Source of the DNA: Gloeophyllum trabeum ATCC 11539
Taxonomy: Eukaryota; Basidiomycota; Agaricomycetes; Gloeophyllales; Gloeophyllaceae
Reading direction: 5' to 3'
Assembly: GCF_000344685.1 (NCBI RefSeq)
Contig: NW_006920421.1
Coordinates: 1,349,874 to 1,413,873, forward strand
DNA length: 64,000 nt
Position numbers and translations under genes: made by a program. Positions 11,429 through 23,356 of the stretch are shown in pieces. Under the pieces are notes generated by a model that saw only the letters and a program-made list of their open reading frames with translations, did not search any database and was not told the origin of the DNA. The number at the start of each line of letters is the position of its first letter. Position 1 is the first letter of the stretch.

Positions 11429-12895
11429 AGGACCCCGGCATATGGGTACTGATGTTTGATCCTAAGTGCCCGATTTTCGGCCCTTATGGCCTCACACATT
11501 TGGACCGGATATGTCCGCCTCTAGGATCCGGTCAGCCCAAATTGGGCTGCTTATGTCCGCATAAGTGACCTATGCTCGGGCGTCCCCCGGTGTGTCCGCC
11601 AAACGGATCCAACCTCGAAACCGGCACACGCCCAACGCTGCAACGAGTAGATCGTGACATGATTACTCCGGGATATTGTATTTCAGTCTTCCTAGGATCC
11701 ACCACTGTTTCCAAAGCTTGCATTTCATTCACCGTTGCTGAGGATATACCTGGATATACACGAGACGAGCTGACAGTTGACTGAGAAGCATAAGAGACAC
11801 CACTCAACCTAGTACAAGGACTACTGGGTGTGACACTTCGACGACTCCGTATGTCCGCCAGGTGATCGGACACCAAGACCGGCAAGGCCCTTGTGTCCGC
11901 CGTGATATACCGGACATGGACCGAAATTTTGGGCTTTATGTCCGNNNNNNNNNNNNNNNNNNNNNNNNNNNNNNNNNNNNNNNNNNNNNNNNNNNNNNNN
12001 NNNNNNNNNNNNNNNNNNNNNNNNNNNNNNNNNNNNNNNNNNNNNNNNNNNNNNNNNNNNNNNNNNNNNNNNNNNNNNNNNNNNNNNNNNNNNNNNNNNN
12101 NNNNNNNNNNNNNNNNNNNNNNNNNNNNNNNNNNNNNNNNNNNNNNNNNNNNNNNNNNNNNNNNNNNNNNNNNNNNNNNNNNNNNNNNNNNNNNNNNNNN
12201 NNNNNNNNNNNNNNNNNNNNNNNNNNNNNNNNNNNNNNNNNNNNNNNNNNNNNNNNNNNNNNNNNNNNNNNNNNNNNNNNNNNNNNNNNNNNNNNNNNNN
12301 NNNNNNNNNNNNNNNNNNNNNNNNNNNNNNNNNNNNNNNNNNNNNNNNNNNNNNNNNNNNNNNNNNNNNNNCCGGATATGTCCGCCTCTAGGATCCGGTC
12401 AGCCCAAATTGGGCTGCTTATGTCCGCATAAGTGACCTATGCTCGGGCGTCCCCCGGTGTGTCCGCCAAACGGATCCAACCTCGAAACCGGCACACGCCC
12501 AACGCTGCAACGAGTAGATCGTGACATGATTACTCCGGGATATTGTATTTCAGTCTTCCTAGGATCCACCACTGTTTCCAAAGCTTGCATTTCATTCACC
12601 GTTGCTGAGGATATACCTGGATATACACGAGACGAGCTGACAGTTGACTGAGAAGCATAAGAGACACCACTCAACCTAGTACAAGGACTACTGGGTGTGA
12701 CACTTCGACGACTCCGTATGTCCGCCAGGTGATCGGACACCAAGACCGGCAAGGCCCTTGTGTCCGCCGTGATATACCGGACATGGACCGAAATTTTGGG
12801 CTTTATGTCCGCCTAAATATCCGACATAGGGCCTCAAAATTGGCCGTTTATGTCCGCACTAGGATCAAACATATATACCAGTATGCCGGGGTCCT
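11429..12895. mobile_element. TIR MITE (about 600 bp true length) with 8-bp target duplication
   Basis: The ends are 34-bp inverted repeats beginning AGGACCCCGGCATA and ending ATGTTTGATCC internally, with 29 of 34 positions matching by eye. The flanks carry an exact 8-bp direct repeat AAGCAATG (11421-11428 and 12896-12903). An 8-bp duplication with short TIRs fits hAT-like or related superfamilies. No transposase is encoded. The element is interrupted by 427 N, but 11505-11944 and 12372-12811 are identical, so the true element is probably about 600 bp. TATGTCCGC recurs several times inside. Its right end lies 99 bp before the M20 start codon and contains ATATATA (12870-12876). Confidence 0.8.
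11945..12371. other. assembly gap with overlapping flanks
   Basis: This is a run of 427 N. The 440 bases left of it (11505-11944) repeat exactly at 12372-12811, with the left copy ending at the gap and the right copy starting at it. That is the pattern of two overlapping contig ends that were not merged. Confidence 0.9.
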
Positions 12896-12994
12896 AAGCA
12901 ATGATGACGTCTCGATTGTGGTATTTCATTTAGGCCTCATTTCCCTCGATACTTCAGCCACCTCGCGCGAGTACCCCCCAGGTCAAGACTGAAG

Positions 12995-15214
12995 ATGTCC
13001 GACTCAAAGAGCGGTTGCTTCGGCGGGCTGTTGGCTAACCTGGGCAGGCGGCGCAGCAATGCGCCGGTGGTAGAGCCCTATCCGTATATCACCAACCCGA
13101 GCTACTCAGGTTCGAGCCGGACATTGAGAGAAGGAGAGGGAGACTTTGTGAGTACTTGCCGAACCGCCGATCTGACTCGGCTATGTTGGCTAAGTCATCT
13201 CGCAGGGAGGGTATCTGCACAAGTCTTGCTGCGACTTTGGAATTCCGACTGGGAAGGATGTCTACTGTGTAGGAGGAAGTGAGAAGAGCAAGACTCTTCC
13301 CGATTGCATCGAGTCGGAGGAGACGGAGATCTACAGGCCTGAGGTCATGGCTACTATCGAGTCTTCTCTGGACAGGTTCAGTCCTGAGTTGAGGAAACTG
13401 AGCTTGGATATACATGGTGCGTTCGCCTCCAGCTCCGGATCGGGTCAATTCTCACCATTCATCATATTAAAGACCACCCCGAACTCGGCTTCCAAGAAAA
13501 GTGAGTACACTGATCCTACCCTGTCAGCCAAGCTAATGCCCCCATTTCAGGCGCACCCACGACACCCTCACCGCTTTCATGTACTCTCACGGCTTCAAAG
13601 TAACCAAGCACTATCTCGGCCTCGACACCGCCTGGAGAGCAGAGTGGAGTCATGGCAAGGGAGGTAGGGTTCTCGGCGTGAACTCTGAGATGGATGCGCT
13701 CCCAGGCATCGGGCACGCATGCGGGCATAATTTGATCGCCATCTGTGGGGTGGGCGTGGCGCTGGCTCTGAAAGACGCATTGCAGAAACATGACATTGCT
13801 GGGAAGATTGTCTTGCTCGGCACTCCTGGTAAGTATGTCGAAGTACAGTGCAAGCGTGCTCGCCTGACACGCGTTGTCTTGGACAGCCGAGGAGGGAGGA
13901 GGAGGGAAAATTATCCTCATCGAGCGTGGAGGATATAAGAATATGGATGTATGTCTAATGTACGTCCTGACTGCGCCAGCGATGTTGCGGCTTGGATTTA
14001 CTCATCTATCTCAGGTCTCATCCTGGCCCCGGACCCAACCACTCAATCGGCATCGGCCCCTCCCTGGCCGTCCAGTCAATTGAGATAGAGTACCACGGTC
14101 ACACGTCAGTCAGCCTTCCTCCCATTCTCCGGAAGCATGCATCTAACAATACGTTCTTGACACTAGAGCACACGCATCTGCCTCCCCATGGGAGGGCATA
14201 AACGCGCTCGACGCAGCGTTCTTAGCGTACTCCAATGTCGCTGTGCTCCGTCAGCAGATCAAGCCTACGCATCGCGTGCATGGTGTCATTCGAGGCGGGA
14301 AGGACGAGTTAGCGGCAAATGGTGTGTCCCACTGCATGTGGCGTACATGATTCCCCGCTTACACTCCCCAACCTAGTGATCCCTGACTATACTAAGATGC
14401 TCTGGCTCGTACGGGCGCCCAGCTATGCTGAGCTCGAGATACTACGGGAACGTGTGAAAGCTTGTTTCAGGTACGACGTCAGGTTCTGCTGTGATCAGCT
14501 TGTGTTAACGATCTCTTCCAGCGCTGCAGCTCAAGCGACGGGATGCAGGATGAACATGACCGTCGGGATGGCGCAGTATGATCTCAGACAAAACAGTGTT
14601 CTTGGTATGGGTCGTGTCATTCTTGCGTCAGGAATTCAGCGCTGAGCTTCTGAGGACCTGTAGCCAAGACGTATGGACGGATCATGGGTGCGAGGTATGA
14701 TTGGAGGACGACTATGGCTGAAGGCGCCATAGGTGGTTCGACGGACTTCGTGAGTTCCCGTCTGCCGTGCAAGATACCAAGACATTGCTTACCAGCCGTC
14801 GCAGGGAAATGTCACATATGGTGGGTCTTGAGCGTCCATGCTGCCCCCGACCAGGTATTAACTTTGTGAGCAGAACTTCCTGCCTTACACCCATCATACG
14901 GTAAACTTCTCCAGTGTGGGTTACGCTTCGTTCCCCTCACGTTCTATCCTTCATAGCAATACCAACCGAGGCCAACGGCGGTAATCACACTCCAGGTTTC
15001 ACAGCCTCCGCGCGAACGAAGGAGGCACACGAGCTATGTCTGACGGTCACGAAAGGGCTCGCCGCCCTTGGATTCAGAGTGCTGGATGACGCGGACTTCA
15101 CCAGCGCGGTGCGTTCTGAATCGAGTTCCGCCTCACCTGCGCAGACTGACACGACCGTCTGTTTATTAGGTGAAGAAGGCCTACGAGAGAGAGAAGAACC
15201 TGAGGGATCGGTAG
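12995..15214 (+). CDS. M20 family peptidase / amidohydrolase
   Basis: This is a metallo-hydrolase of the M20 family (PM20D2/amidohydrolase-like), which removes acyl or amino groups from small peptides or amino-acid conjugates with two metal ions. The start ATG at 12995 gives a Cys- and Arg-rich N-terminus, and a second exon carries [19 protein letters not shown]. Catalytic-domain pieces in order are [11 protein letters not shown] (split over two introns), [20 protein letters not shown] (metal-binding D and H region), [12 protein letters not shown] (catalytic Glu pair), [30 protein letters not shown] (dimerisation/lid region), [28 protein letters not shown] and GNHTPGF. The last exon ends at TAG 15212-15214. 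About ten exons are needed. The MITE immediately upstream may lie in its promoter. Confidence 0.9.
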
Positions 15215-15485
15215 GGTCCTTAGTTCTACAGTGAAGTATATCTGTTGTAAATCATTTATGCGGTCTTCCCCAGTCGGGGTCTCTTGATAATTGCAATCTC
15301 ATGGGAACGAATGTCCCTTCCAACCCCGTTGATAGCCACATATTTTTGCTGTATCAAAGTGTAGACTGTAGGCGATAGCAACAACACGGAAGGTACTATG
15401 ATACAAATTCAACAGTATCAGCGAAATGCGAGGGCGAGATGCAGCAAGAGGCAAATCTGGCGAGGACGCTGGGTCATCTGATAGT

Positions 15486-16070
15486 TTAAGATATTTTCAC
15501 CTCCTTTGCCTTAAGCACAGGCATTTTTCGAGTGCGCTTAAAGGGGTTCCTTAGACACTTCCGTCTGATTATGTGAGCCAAATCCTTCGACAAACCGCAA
15601 TGTAAGTAGGTCGACAACTGACGGACGCCCATCCTGACGCTCACAATAACCAGGTCCGAGAAGCTACGCCGCCTCGATATAGAACCCTTGGCAATACGAC
15701 GATTCTCCAGCGCAGCCTGTAGATTAGCAGCTTCCTCGTCCGGCGGCCAGAAGTCGGACTAAGACGCTGATTAATTAATGTGCACGAAGGAGACGGACAA
15801 ACTCACGAATGAGAGCTCAGGAACAGCCGAAAGATCGTCCGTGCTTTGTAAGCCATAGTTAACGGTTGTCTAAAAACCGTCAGAGGCATTGACGAAAAAC
15901 GCCGGTGAACGGCTCACCATTAACGGGTCCTCGAACCTAGCGGGGCCATAAGCCGGATGAGAATGCGGTCGGCGGTGGAACGAGTGGTAAGGAGGGAGTC
16001 GGAGGGGGTCATCCAGCGCTTCGTTGACAACAAGATTGAAAGACGGATAGGTGGGCTCCAGTCGACGCAT
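15486..16070 (-). CDS. small basic protein of unknown function
   Basis: I do not recognise this protein. Four exons join in phase 0 through canonical introns: one ending DPLM, then TTVNYGLQSTDDLS..., then a third with DFWPPDEEAANLQAALENRR and SISRRRSFSDLVI, then a basic tail DLAHIIRRKCLRNPFKR ending in LKAKEVKIS and TAA at 15486-15488. The product is about 140 residues. The start ATG at 16070 is chosen because the frame upstream is not supported and a TATA-like box lies at 16199-16206. The Arg/Ser-rich third exon could be a phosphorylated or nuclear segment, but that is only inference. Confidence 0.6.
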
Positions 16071-16198
16071 TATAACGGGAAACCGAGGCGGAAAAGCAAG
16101 ATAGCGAAAGATCAAGCAGACCAAAAAAATGGAACAAGCGATTGCAAGAGCATAAAGGAGAAAGAGAGGGAGAGGCCGCTTGGGCGGCGTCCGACCAT

Positions 16199-16206
16199 TA
16201 TATACG
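16199..16206 (-). promoter_or_regulatory. TATA-like box of small basic protein gene
   Basis: The minus strand reads GTATATAA about 130 bp upstream of the ATG at 16070. Confidence 0.4.
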
Positions 16207-19200
16207 ACAGCAACTAAATAGCGGCCAAGTGGAAATTTGATAAGGCGCGATTATCTAGCGCATTTGCACAGAACATCGCCGCTTCCGGCGCGGGGTCATG
16301 AGAAGGGAGACACGGGCAGGGTTGATTAGATGGCATCGCTAGCTTCACTGCCACCTTCATACAGGTTGGAACCCTCCCGTTGCTGTAGTATAATAGCCCG
16401 CGCAGCTCAGTCCCATGAGCGGATGCTCAGCGCGTGGCATTCCTCGCGCAAGCTTGTTACGGCATTCAAGACGCGCCTTTTGCTACGATCCACGACTTCG
16501 CGACACGGCTCACATTCTATATCCAGAGCCTGTTGGCGGAACAACGCGCACCTGAGAAGCCCAATAGTTGCTCGCGCAGAGAAATCCCGTGTTGTGCCGA
16601 GGGCCACCCATCACTGGAAGTGCTATGGAAATGTGCCGAGCATACCAGATCGAACAGAGCAGCATCCCTGAAGGACAGTCTTGTACCGTAGAGACGCAAG
16701 AGGAGATCGAGGACCACGGGGCCGCACAGGACGAGGTTTTTCCACGAATGTACGTCCTGCCTGAGGGGCAACTTATGCACCGTCCACTGCCGTAGAATTT
16801 GCTTCCGAGCCCGACAAAGCAAACACGTTCTCGCTCATTTCACAGTCATACCGGGCATTACCGCCAAACACCGTCATCTCATGTGAGGTATGTCTGCCAG
16901 ACATTCATGAGACCTATATCGTAACGTCTTATTAGCACCATGCTTTCAATGGACTCCTGCAATCGAAGCTACGGGCATTCTGTGTGTGACGTGTCACAGC
17001 GTGATGATCACATCATGATAAGAATCAAATCGCCAGGCAAGTACATTTCCTTCCCAACCTCCACCATCAGCATCGTAAAACTGAGCAATGAACACTCGGA
17101 CAATTGCCTGCAGCAAGAGAATGGTGTGATTCAAGATGGAGTTCCTCGAAGAGCGCTACCGATAGCGCAGCAAGCTCCCAACCCTCGACGACCTGACTAG
17201 CCCCGCAAGACCACCGACGTGCAAAGCTCGACACATAACACGACAGACATACCTTTGTAACATGTGTAAGAGCAACTTTCCAATGTAGGAAACGGTTATC
17301 GCAGCGAATCGCACCATACGGAGCCAGACCAGCAATGTTTGAAGACACCGCCAGAATCAGCAATTCATCAAAGGAAAAGCCCCAGTATTGAGTGAGAGCT
17401 CCAGAATGCGCGGTAAACGTTCGAGGAATCCTCCGTTGACGTCAAGATGATACCAATTTTATCGCAAGTAGCCATCCCGTGAAGAATGTGCCAGCTAATT
17501 TATGTCGACAGAGAAGGCAGCAGAGAAGGTTGACGTCCCACTAGAGCAGCAAGAGCGACGTGAAAAAGCAGCGAACATCGTCCAAAAGTCCGAGAGCTCC
17601 TCGAGTTTTGGGGAGAAACCGAGGGTAAGAGCAACAGCCTCCAACAGCAAGTAGACCAAGATGATCACGAGCGGATCAATTGTCCACTCCTCAAGGAATA
17701 TCGCCTTGCAACGTCGGCCTCCGATCTTCTCCAGTGCTCTGTACAGATACTTCCTCCAGACGACGGCTGATGCAGGAAATATGAAGACGAATAGTTGCCA
17801 AAGTAACGTTCAGAAACAAGAAGGACCAGGGAAGGACCTGAGGACGATGTGGCTGAAGAGATCGGATGGTGCCCGGACTTCCCGATACCGCATCGAGCCA
17901 CGCGACGGCGACGGCGAGGGGGCGACTCCTCCCACCTTTGGCCTATGCATGCTGAGCTTCAATCGATCCGTCTACAGTTTCTAGATATTTACTGAACAGG
18001 TTTTCTCTTTCCTGCTACCGCCAGGACTCTCCCATCGACAGTGGACGACACGCCTATAGCAAGCTCTGTGACATGTATGGCGGGATATAACAACTAAAGA
18101 GCGTGGGCTCACGAGACAATCTCCAGAGGAATCACTACTAGCTAACTGTCGCAAACCACGGTCTCATTACCCGCTTCATATAAATTCGTGACCTGCCTGC
18201 TGGCACTCTGGATTATCCGATCTGTCCGTCCGGAGAAGGTCATATAGCAGCGTCTTGTGGGGGCTCGAGATTACCTATATTTTCCGTACGTCTTTGCCGC
18301 TCACCGATTCTCTGCCATTATGCGAGCAGAGCGAATGGACCGGGACTCTATACAATGGCGAAAATCGGTCGGTATCATCCGTCAAATCCTCTGGAGCCTT
18401 TGTGAGCCTCTGATCTCTTGACGGAGCCCTAATCATCGGCCGCCTGATGGAGTTAGTGCCTCTACTACTCAAAACAATCAGCCGCACTCCAGAGTGGTTG
18501 GTCGTATTCAATGGATTCGATAGGTTTCCTAGTCCCACTTGGAACCTTCTGTTTGCGAATTCCAACAACAACAGGGGGCTGGCGCGTCCAACGTCAACGG
18601 TAGTATTGAGCCCCGGCCGTTGACCACTGTCGCTTTCCCACTTGCTCAGTCACCTTGGCTTGCACGGAGGATAGGAACCATTGTGACGATCATTCAGGGA
18701 AGATGGTGGCCGGTGCACTTCTGGGACATGATGGCAAGATCATGCACGCCCGTCAGAGCGGCTTTTGAAGAATGCGGCTTAGGTCGATGTCTGCTTCAAT
18801 ACGGAATGACCTTGTTTAGCATTCCGTACTAGGAGCTGAATGGCGGAACGGTGCCTATCCGTGCGGTAATGAGCTCCTCCTTCCGCAGTATCTTGCTCAG
18901 TGCTGACTTCTATCCATTCGTTACACTTAGGATGGTATATTGATCATCGGGTGATTACACGAGCCTGGACTATCTTCAGTGAGTTTGAATATCTCGGATG
19001 TGCGACAGTCGCATCCGGATGTGTAAATTCGCCACCTAATATACTCAGACGTGGAGCGCGACAGAATGCTGTTCACTGTTTTATCTCTTTCTGTCGCTTT
19101 ATCAAGGCTGAAATGCTCAGAGATGGTTTCGGATATCCAAAGTCAAGAACGTTCGTACTGGCAACTCGCAGGATAATCTCCCTTCCAGAATGCCTAACCT

Positions 19201-19621
19201 TCGGGATCTGGGGTCGCGCTGGCCGCTGTTTAAGATGGGAGTGTGGAATCCACAGGTTACACTGGTCCCCACGTTTCTCGCGATTGACATCGGGCTCGGA
19301 ACAGAAAGCCTAAGCATCCTGGCCGACTCGTATGTTAAAAATGTAATTCGTGATATTGACTTGATGTGCAGGCAATACATGGATGGGATTCGTTGTATTT
19401 CCTCGCTCTCTGCTACCTGATTCCTCACCCATCAATTACGCATTCTCCGGGCGATACAATTAGACGAGGGTAAGGCTCTGCTACTCAGGATTGGAGAGTG
19501 ATGCGCAGTGGATGCCACAGTATTATGCCACAATGCCACACGGTTTCCATGTGATATCCGCTGTCTATTCTGGGCGCCGGTATACGCCTCATAAGCTTGA
19601 CATCAATTTACGAATAGAGGC
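16207..19621. other. 3.4-kb stretch without an assigned gene
   Basis: No known domain is recognised. On the minus strand between about 17900 and 16500 there are hydrophobic segments separated by intron-like boundaries (for example IIILVYLLLEAVALTLGF near 17620-17680 and LLILAVSSNIAGLAPYG near 17310-17360). Frame breaks intervene, so this may be a decayed multi-spanning membrane protein gene. The stretch 18000-19600 shows nothing I can support. Confidence 0.3.
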
Positions 19622-20510
19622 ATGAATCGCCGGTTACCTTGGGTATCGTCATTTATCAACAGATCGCGGTACTCTGTCGGTAATCTTGCTCTCCGCTCGT
19701 TTGCGAGACATATTGCGCCCCGTCGTCTACCGTCCATACACTTGCCTGCCAGCTTACTTTACTCAAGAACAATCGCTACCGCAAGAGATTCCGAACCGAA
19801 AATGGTTGAATCATTCTACGAACTGAAGGCGGAGATGCCCGGAGGGAAAGTGTACGATTTCGCCGATCTGAAAGGAAAGGTCGTGCTCATTGTGAATACC
19901 GCCTCCCAATGGTGCGTATTGCACCCGTAGCGCATCCTTAATTGTGTTGCATCTCATACCTTACGTAGTGGATTTACACCCCAGTACAAGGGTACGTGTG
20001 GTCGCAAGGTCATTAAAGGCTGCGATGAATCGATAGGCGCCAGGCTTGCAGAAGCTGTACGAGAAGTTCAAGGACAAGGGCTTCGTGATCCTAGGGTTCC
20101 CCTGCAATCAGGTATGCCTGCTCCGTCACACGATGCATGATTCAGCTTATATTAGTGCAACCCCGGCTAGTTTGGCGGACAAGAGCCCGGTGACGACAAG
20201 GCTATCTCAGAATTCTGCACTTTAAACCATGGCGTTACGTTCCCTTTGATGAAGAAATCAGATGTTAATGGCGACAATACCAATGAAGTCTTTAAGTGGC
20301 TCAAGTCCCAGAAGGCTGGTATCCTTGGGTTGACCAGGATCAAGGTGCGCAGCGCCCCATTGAATTCGAGAGTCCAACGGTGCTGACACATGGGACGAAA
20401 AGTGGAACTTCGAGAAGTTCTTGATTGACAAGAATGGCAACGTCGTCAGTCGCTGGGCTTCGACTACCTCCCCTGATGCCATTGACGCAGAAGTTGCTAA
20501 GCTGTTGTGA
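19622..20510 (+). CDS. glutathione peroxidase (thioredoxin-type), mitochondrial form possible
   Basis: This is a GPX/Hyr1-type peroxidase that reduces hydroperoxides; fungal members use a catalytic Cys and thioredoxin rather than selenium. The signatures are [20 protein letters not shown] (catalytic Cys; its codon TG-T is split by the first intron after 19911), [17 protein letters not shown] (Gln of the catalytic tetrad) and [12 protein letters not shown] (catalytic Trp/Asn). The end is the TGA at 20508-20510. The frame opens at 19622 with about 60 Arg/Ser-rich residues that resemble a mitochondrial presequence. A second ATG at 19802 ([15 protein letters not shown]) matches the usual start of cytosolic forms, so dual targeting by alternative starts is possible. 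Five exons are needed. Confidence 0.92.
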
Positions 20511-20820
20511 CTAGATGGCCGCAGTGCTGCTAAGGCGAAGCTCTAGGTCTATACTTACTGGTGTAGGATTGAGCAGTCAATGCACACGTTGCATGAACTC
20601 AAGGGCGAGAGTGTACCAAACACGCGTGAGCTTTGATGGCAAAGGCCTGATGTGTGTCCACATCAGGCCTCTGAGAGACGTAACTTGCACTCGCTCGATA
20701 TCCCTTGATCCAATGGAGTGAACTACTCAATCTGGGCATGAAGCAAGATCATCGGACCCTGCAGTGTCAACACTTTACGATAGCACAATGATTAGAACAA
20801 AACAAGGCCACACGTGAACC
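20511..20820. other. short convergent intergenic region
   Basis: This stretch lies between the 3' ends of glutathione peroxidase (+) and the OBAP gene (-). It contains an inverted GATGTGTGTCCACATC-like hairpin near 20650-20666 that could form a small stem. No gene is seen. Confidence 0.35.
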
Positions 20821-21704
20821 TCATTTCTTCAAATCTTTGAGTACGGGCTCAAACACTACACCCTTCCCTGTCAGTTCCCATTCATCCGCCCCATGCACGG
20901 TCTGATATTCCGGCAAATAGCCTGCCCTCAGCTTCCTCTTCCCCTCCGTATCCATGCCCCATTTCTCATCACGTTTCTTGAGGACCTCGAGGGGTATTTG
21001 CCCATCTGCGGTATATGACATCATGAGGTTCGGCGGACCTAGCGGGAGGTCAGGGTGCTCGTCGATAGCCCACGTGTGGATTGTTTTCCCGTATGTTTTC
21101 TGAAGTTCGAGCATGGCGGGCTGCTCTGCAGCATCTGTCACTGCGCCTGTAAATGGGACGGTCAAACAAAGTTTGGGTGCTATAGGGTATGGAGAGCTGA
21201 CCTGGTACTGCACCCTTGACCTGGGGATGGTTAGAACGTGTAGTGGAGAGACGTTCCTTTGACTCACCTGTAATTGCAACATCCCACTTTCGACCTATAA
21301 CGTGCGGTTTGGATTACGCGGCTTCCGGAGGGAGGAAGAACTGCCGACGAACCTCGTACTTGTGAGAGTGCCAGTACTTCCTCTCTTCCGGCGGAAGAGA
21401 CGCAAAAACCTTCCGTATAACGGTACGGGTCGATCACCTGCGAAGACAAATTCAACGTCCTGACGTACCTTCTCTGAGACAAGATACTCTATGCCAATAA
21501 GCCTAGCATTAGGCTCATCCGAATCGTAGATAACGCATTGATGCAAGTCATGACTCCTGTGATAACAGTAGTGATGTGCTTCAATGTGCCGAGTGCGATC
21601 ATGCCTGTCCGAGGTGACATGTTACGTTGTCTGGGGTCAGCGGAGCCATTTGGTCTGCCTACGCGTAGACGTGAAAAGCACAGAGGTGTTGATGGATCGA
21701 GTTA

Positions 21705-22032
21705 TTGCTGTTCTGAGAAATGTTGGCCGCGCGGGAAAAACGCAACGAACTGGGCGCGTGCGAGTTCTGTTTGCGCATTCAGCGGTGTCTATCACTTTCA
21801 CTTCCTATCTCGACGAATACATATGCTATTGCTACAATTCCTATACCATCGTGATCCTCTCATTGAGCTCTAGGTGCTGATATCAGAATCAACCCAGTCT
21901 GACAACTTTCCACTCTGGCCTTCCGGACGACCCCTTCTGCGCAACTTTGCGCATTTATCTCGTGAACGGCGCCTCCTCTCGACTTCGGACTTGTGTGTAC
22001 GTCGAGTCTACCCACCAGCGCAGGTGCACAGA
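21705..22032 (+). repeat. left inverted-repeat arm of Tc1/mariner-like element
   Basis: It matches the reverse complement of 22944-23271 nearly perfectly. The inner end is GGTGCACAGA; beyond it the two sides diverge at once. Confidence 0.9.
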
Positions 22033-22701
22033 TCATTTTGGATCAGGTGGAGCTTGGTCTACTGTGTTCCCAAAGGTTGTTTCCCTTGCGAGCCCCACCT
22101 GTCAGTAGGAAGAACTAATGAGTGCACCCATGGTGGATTCCTATTACAATATATCTCTACCAATTATGATACAGCTCTCCAAACATGCTATATGTTCAGT
22201 AGTGTCCTGTTGGCCAATGTAATATTACTGGATCTTATCATGAATGATAGAGGATAACTGAGACTATATATTCAAGTATTAGCCCACACCAAAACTTTGG
22301 CAAGTGACTTCTGCTATACTTACTCTCCACATATACTCCTCTAACTCAATGCTGGTGGTCAATCAATGTGGGCAGCAGCAAGTGAAGAGGGGCAAGACAG
22401 GCTCTGGCTGAGGTAGAGGCAGGGAGCGGAACAACAAGAACACCCCAGCGAGGAACCGCTCGATCCAACTCCTCCCTCACCGAAGTCTTACCCTAAACCA
22501 CGCCCAAACTACACGGGTGCTCTCAGATTGTGTACACGTTCACAGAGCCAGCAGCCACCCGAACCACCGCATAGTCCACCAGAGCAGTCCGCTACTGCTG
22601 TTCTCTTGAACCTTCCTTGCAGAAACTATGATACACATATTCAGTCTTGACCTTCGCCAACATGAAGACTATCATGGTACGCACCCGTTCGTCATCGGCA
22701 G

Positions 22702-22983
22702 TCACTGCTCAATGCCATCCTTGCTGGTGATATCTGACCAACTATACCACTTGCCTGTCGCTTCAAACTGCTGGGCTATCCTCCTTGTTTGCCGCTCCCT
22801 AACACCCATAAACGCCTCAATGTCATCTCGGCTTAAGAGGGGTAGCATGCACATTATCACATGAAAGAGATCTTCGGAAACCTTTTGGCCGTGCATGACT
22901 GAGTATGCCTTTTGATCTTCGCAGTTACGTAGTCCCAATATAGTCTGTGCACCTGCGCTGGTGGGTAGACTCGACGTACACAC
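22702..22983 (-). pseudogene. transposase helix-turn-helix remnant
   Basis: The frame starts inside the inner part of the right arm and contains KVSEDLFHVIMCMLPLLSRDD followed by IEAFMGVRERQTRRIAQQF. This is the layout of the N-terminal helix-turn-helix of IS630/Tc1-type transposases (helix, 'S..DI..F+GVS.RT+RRI...F..TG'). The DDE catalytic part is absent, so this is a relic that supports the superfamily assignment of the surrounding element. Confidence 0.55.
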
Positions 22984-23271
22984 AAGTCCGAAGTCGAGAG
23001 GAGGCGCCGTTCACGAGATAAATGCGCAAAGTTGCGCAGAAGGGGTCGTCCGGAAGGCCAGAGTGGAAAGTTGTCAGACTGGGTTGATTCTGATATCAGC
23101 ACCTAGAGCTCAATGAGAGGATCACGATGGTATAGTAATTGTAGCAATAGCATATGTATTCGTCGAGATAGGAAGTGAAAGTGATAGACACCGCTGAACG
23201 CGCAAACAGAACTCGCACGCGCCCAGTTCGTTGCGTTTTTCCCGCGCGGCCAACATTTCTCAGAACAGCAA
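22944..23271 (-). repeat. right inverted-repeat arm of Tc1/mariner-like element
   Basis: Reverse-complement copy of 21705-22032. A fold-back of the two arms would give a 328-bp stem with a 911-base loop. Confidence 0.9.
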
Positions 23272-23356
23272 TAATGGGCTTAAAGCTCATTATGGCTTCT
23301 CCTGCCGCATTGAAGGCAGCGGTGTGGTAGGCGGAATGTTTAGTTTCAGGATCCAT

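Larger units (their letters stand above)
21705..23271. mobile_element. Tc1/mariner-like element with 328-bp inverted repeats
   Basis: The element is bounded by TA on both sides (21703-21704 and 23272-23273), the classic Tc1/mariner target duplication. Its ends TTGCTGTTCTGAG and their complement are the outer tips of long inverted repeats. The central 911 bp is too short for a full transposase and encodes only a helix-turn-helix fragment, so the copy is non-autonomous. It sits inside the OBAP coding sequence. The arms differ at only a few positions (for example near 21778 and 21842). Confidence 0.8.
20821..23356 (-). pseudogene. OBAP/DUF1264 oil-body-associated-like protein, split by transposon
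   Basis: This is a member of the OBAP (DUF1264) family, known in plants from oil bodies; the fungal role is unknown. Reading leftwards from ATG 23356, MDPETKHSAYHTAAFNAAGE...SFKP stops at the transposon. It resumes beyond 21704 with SIHQHLCAFHVYA, then by introns [98 protein letters not shown] and the C-terminus ending VLKDLKK. All parts of a normal DUF1264 domain are present and in order. The 1567-bp insertion between 'SFKP' and 'SIHQH' sits in coding sequence next to a TA. Deleting it with one TA leaves the frame open, so the insertion is the only visible lesion and is likely recent or polymorphic. Confidence 0.85.

Noticed and set aside
21705..23271. The two 328-bp arms as a pair of LTRs
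   Set aside because: They are inverted, not direct, copies; the flanks carry TA and the interior has a Tc1-type helix-turn-helix remnant, so a TIR element fits better.
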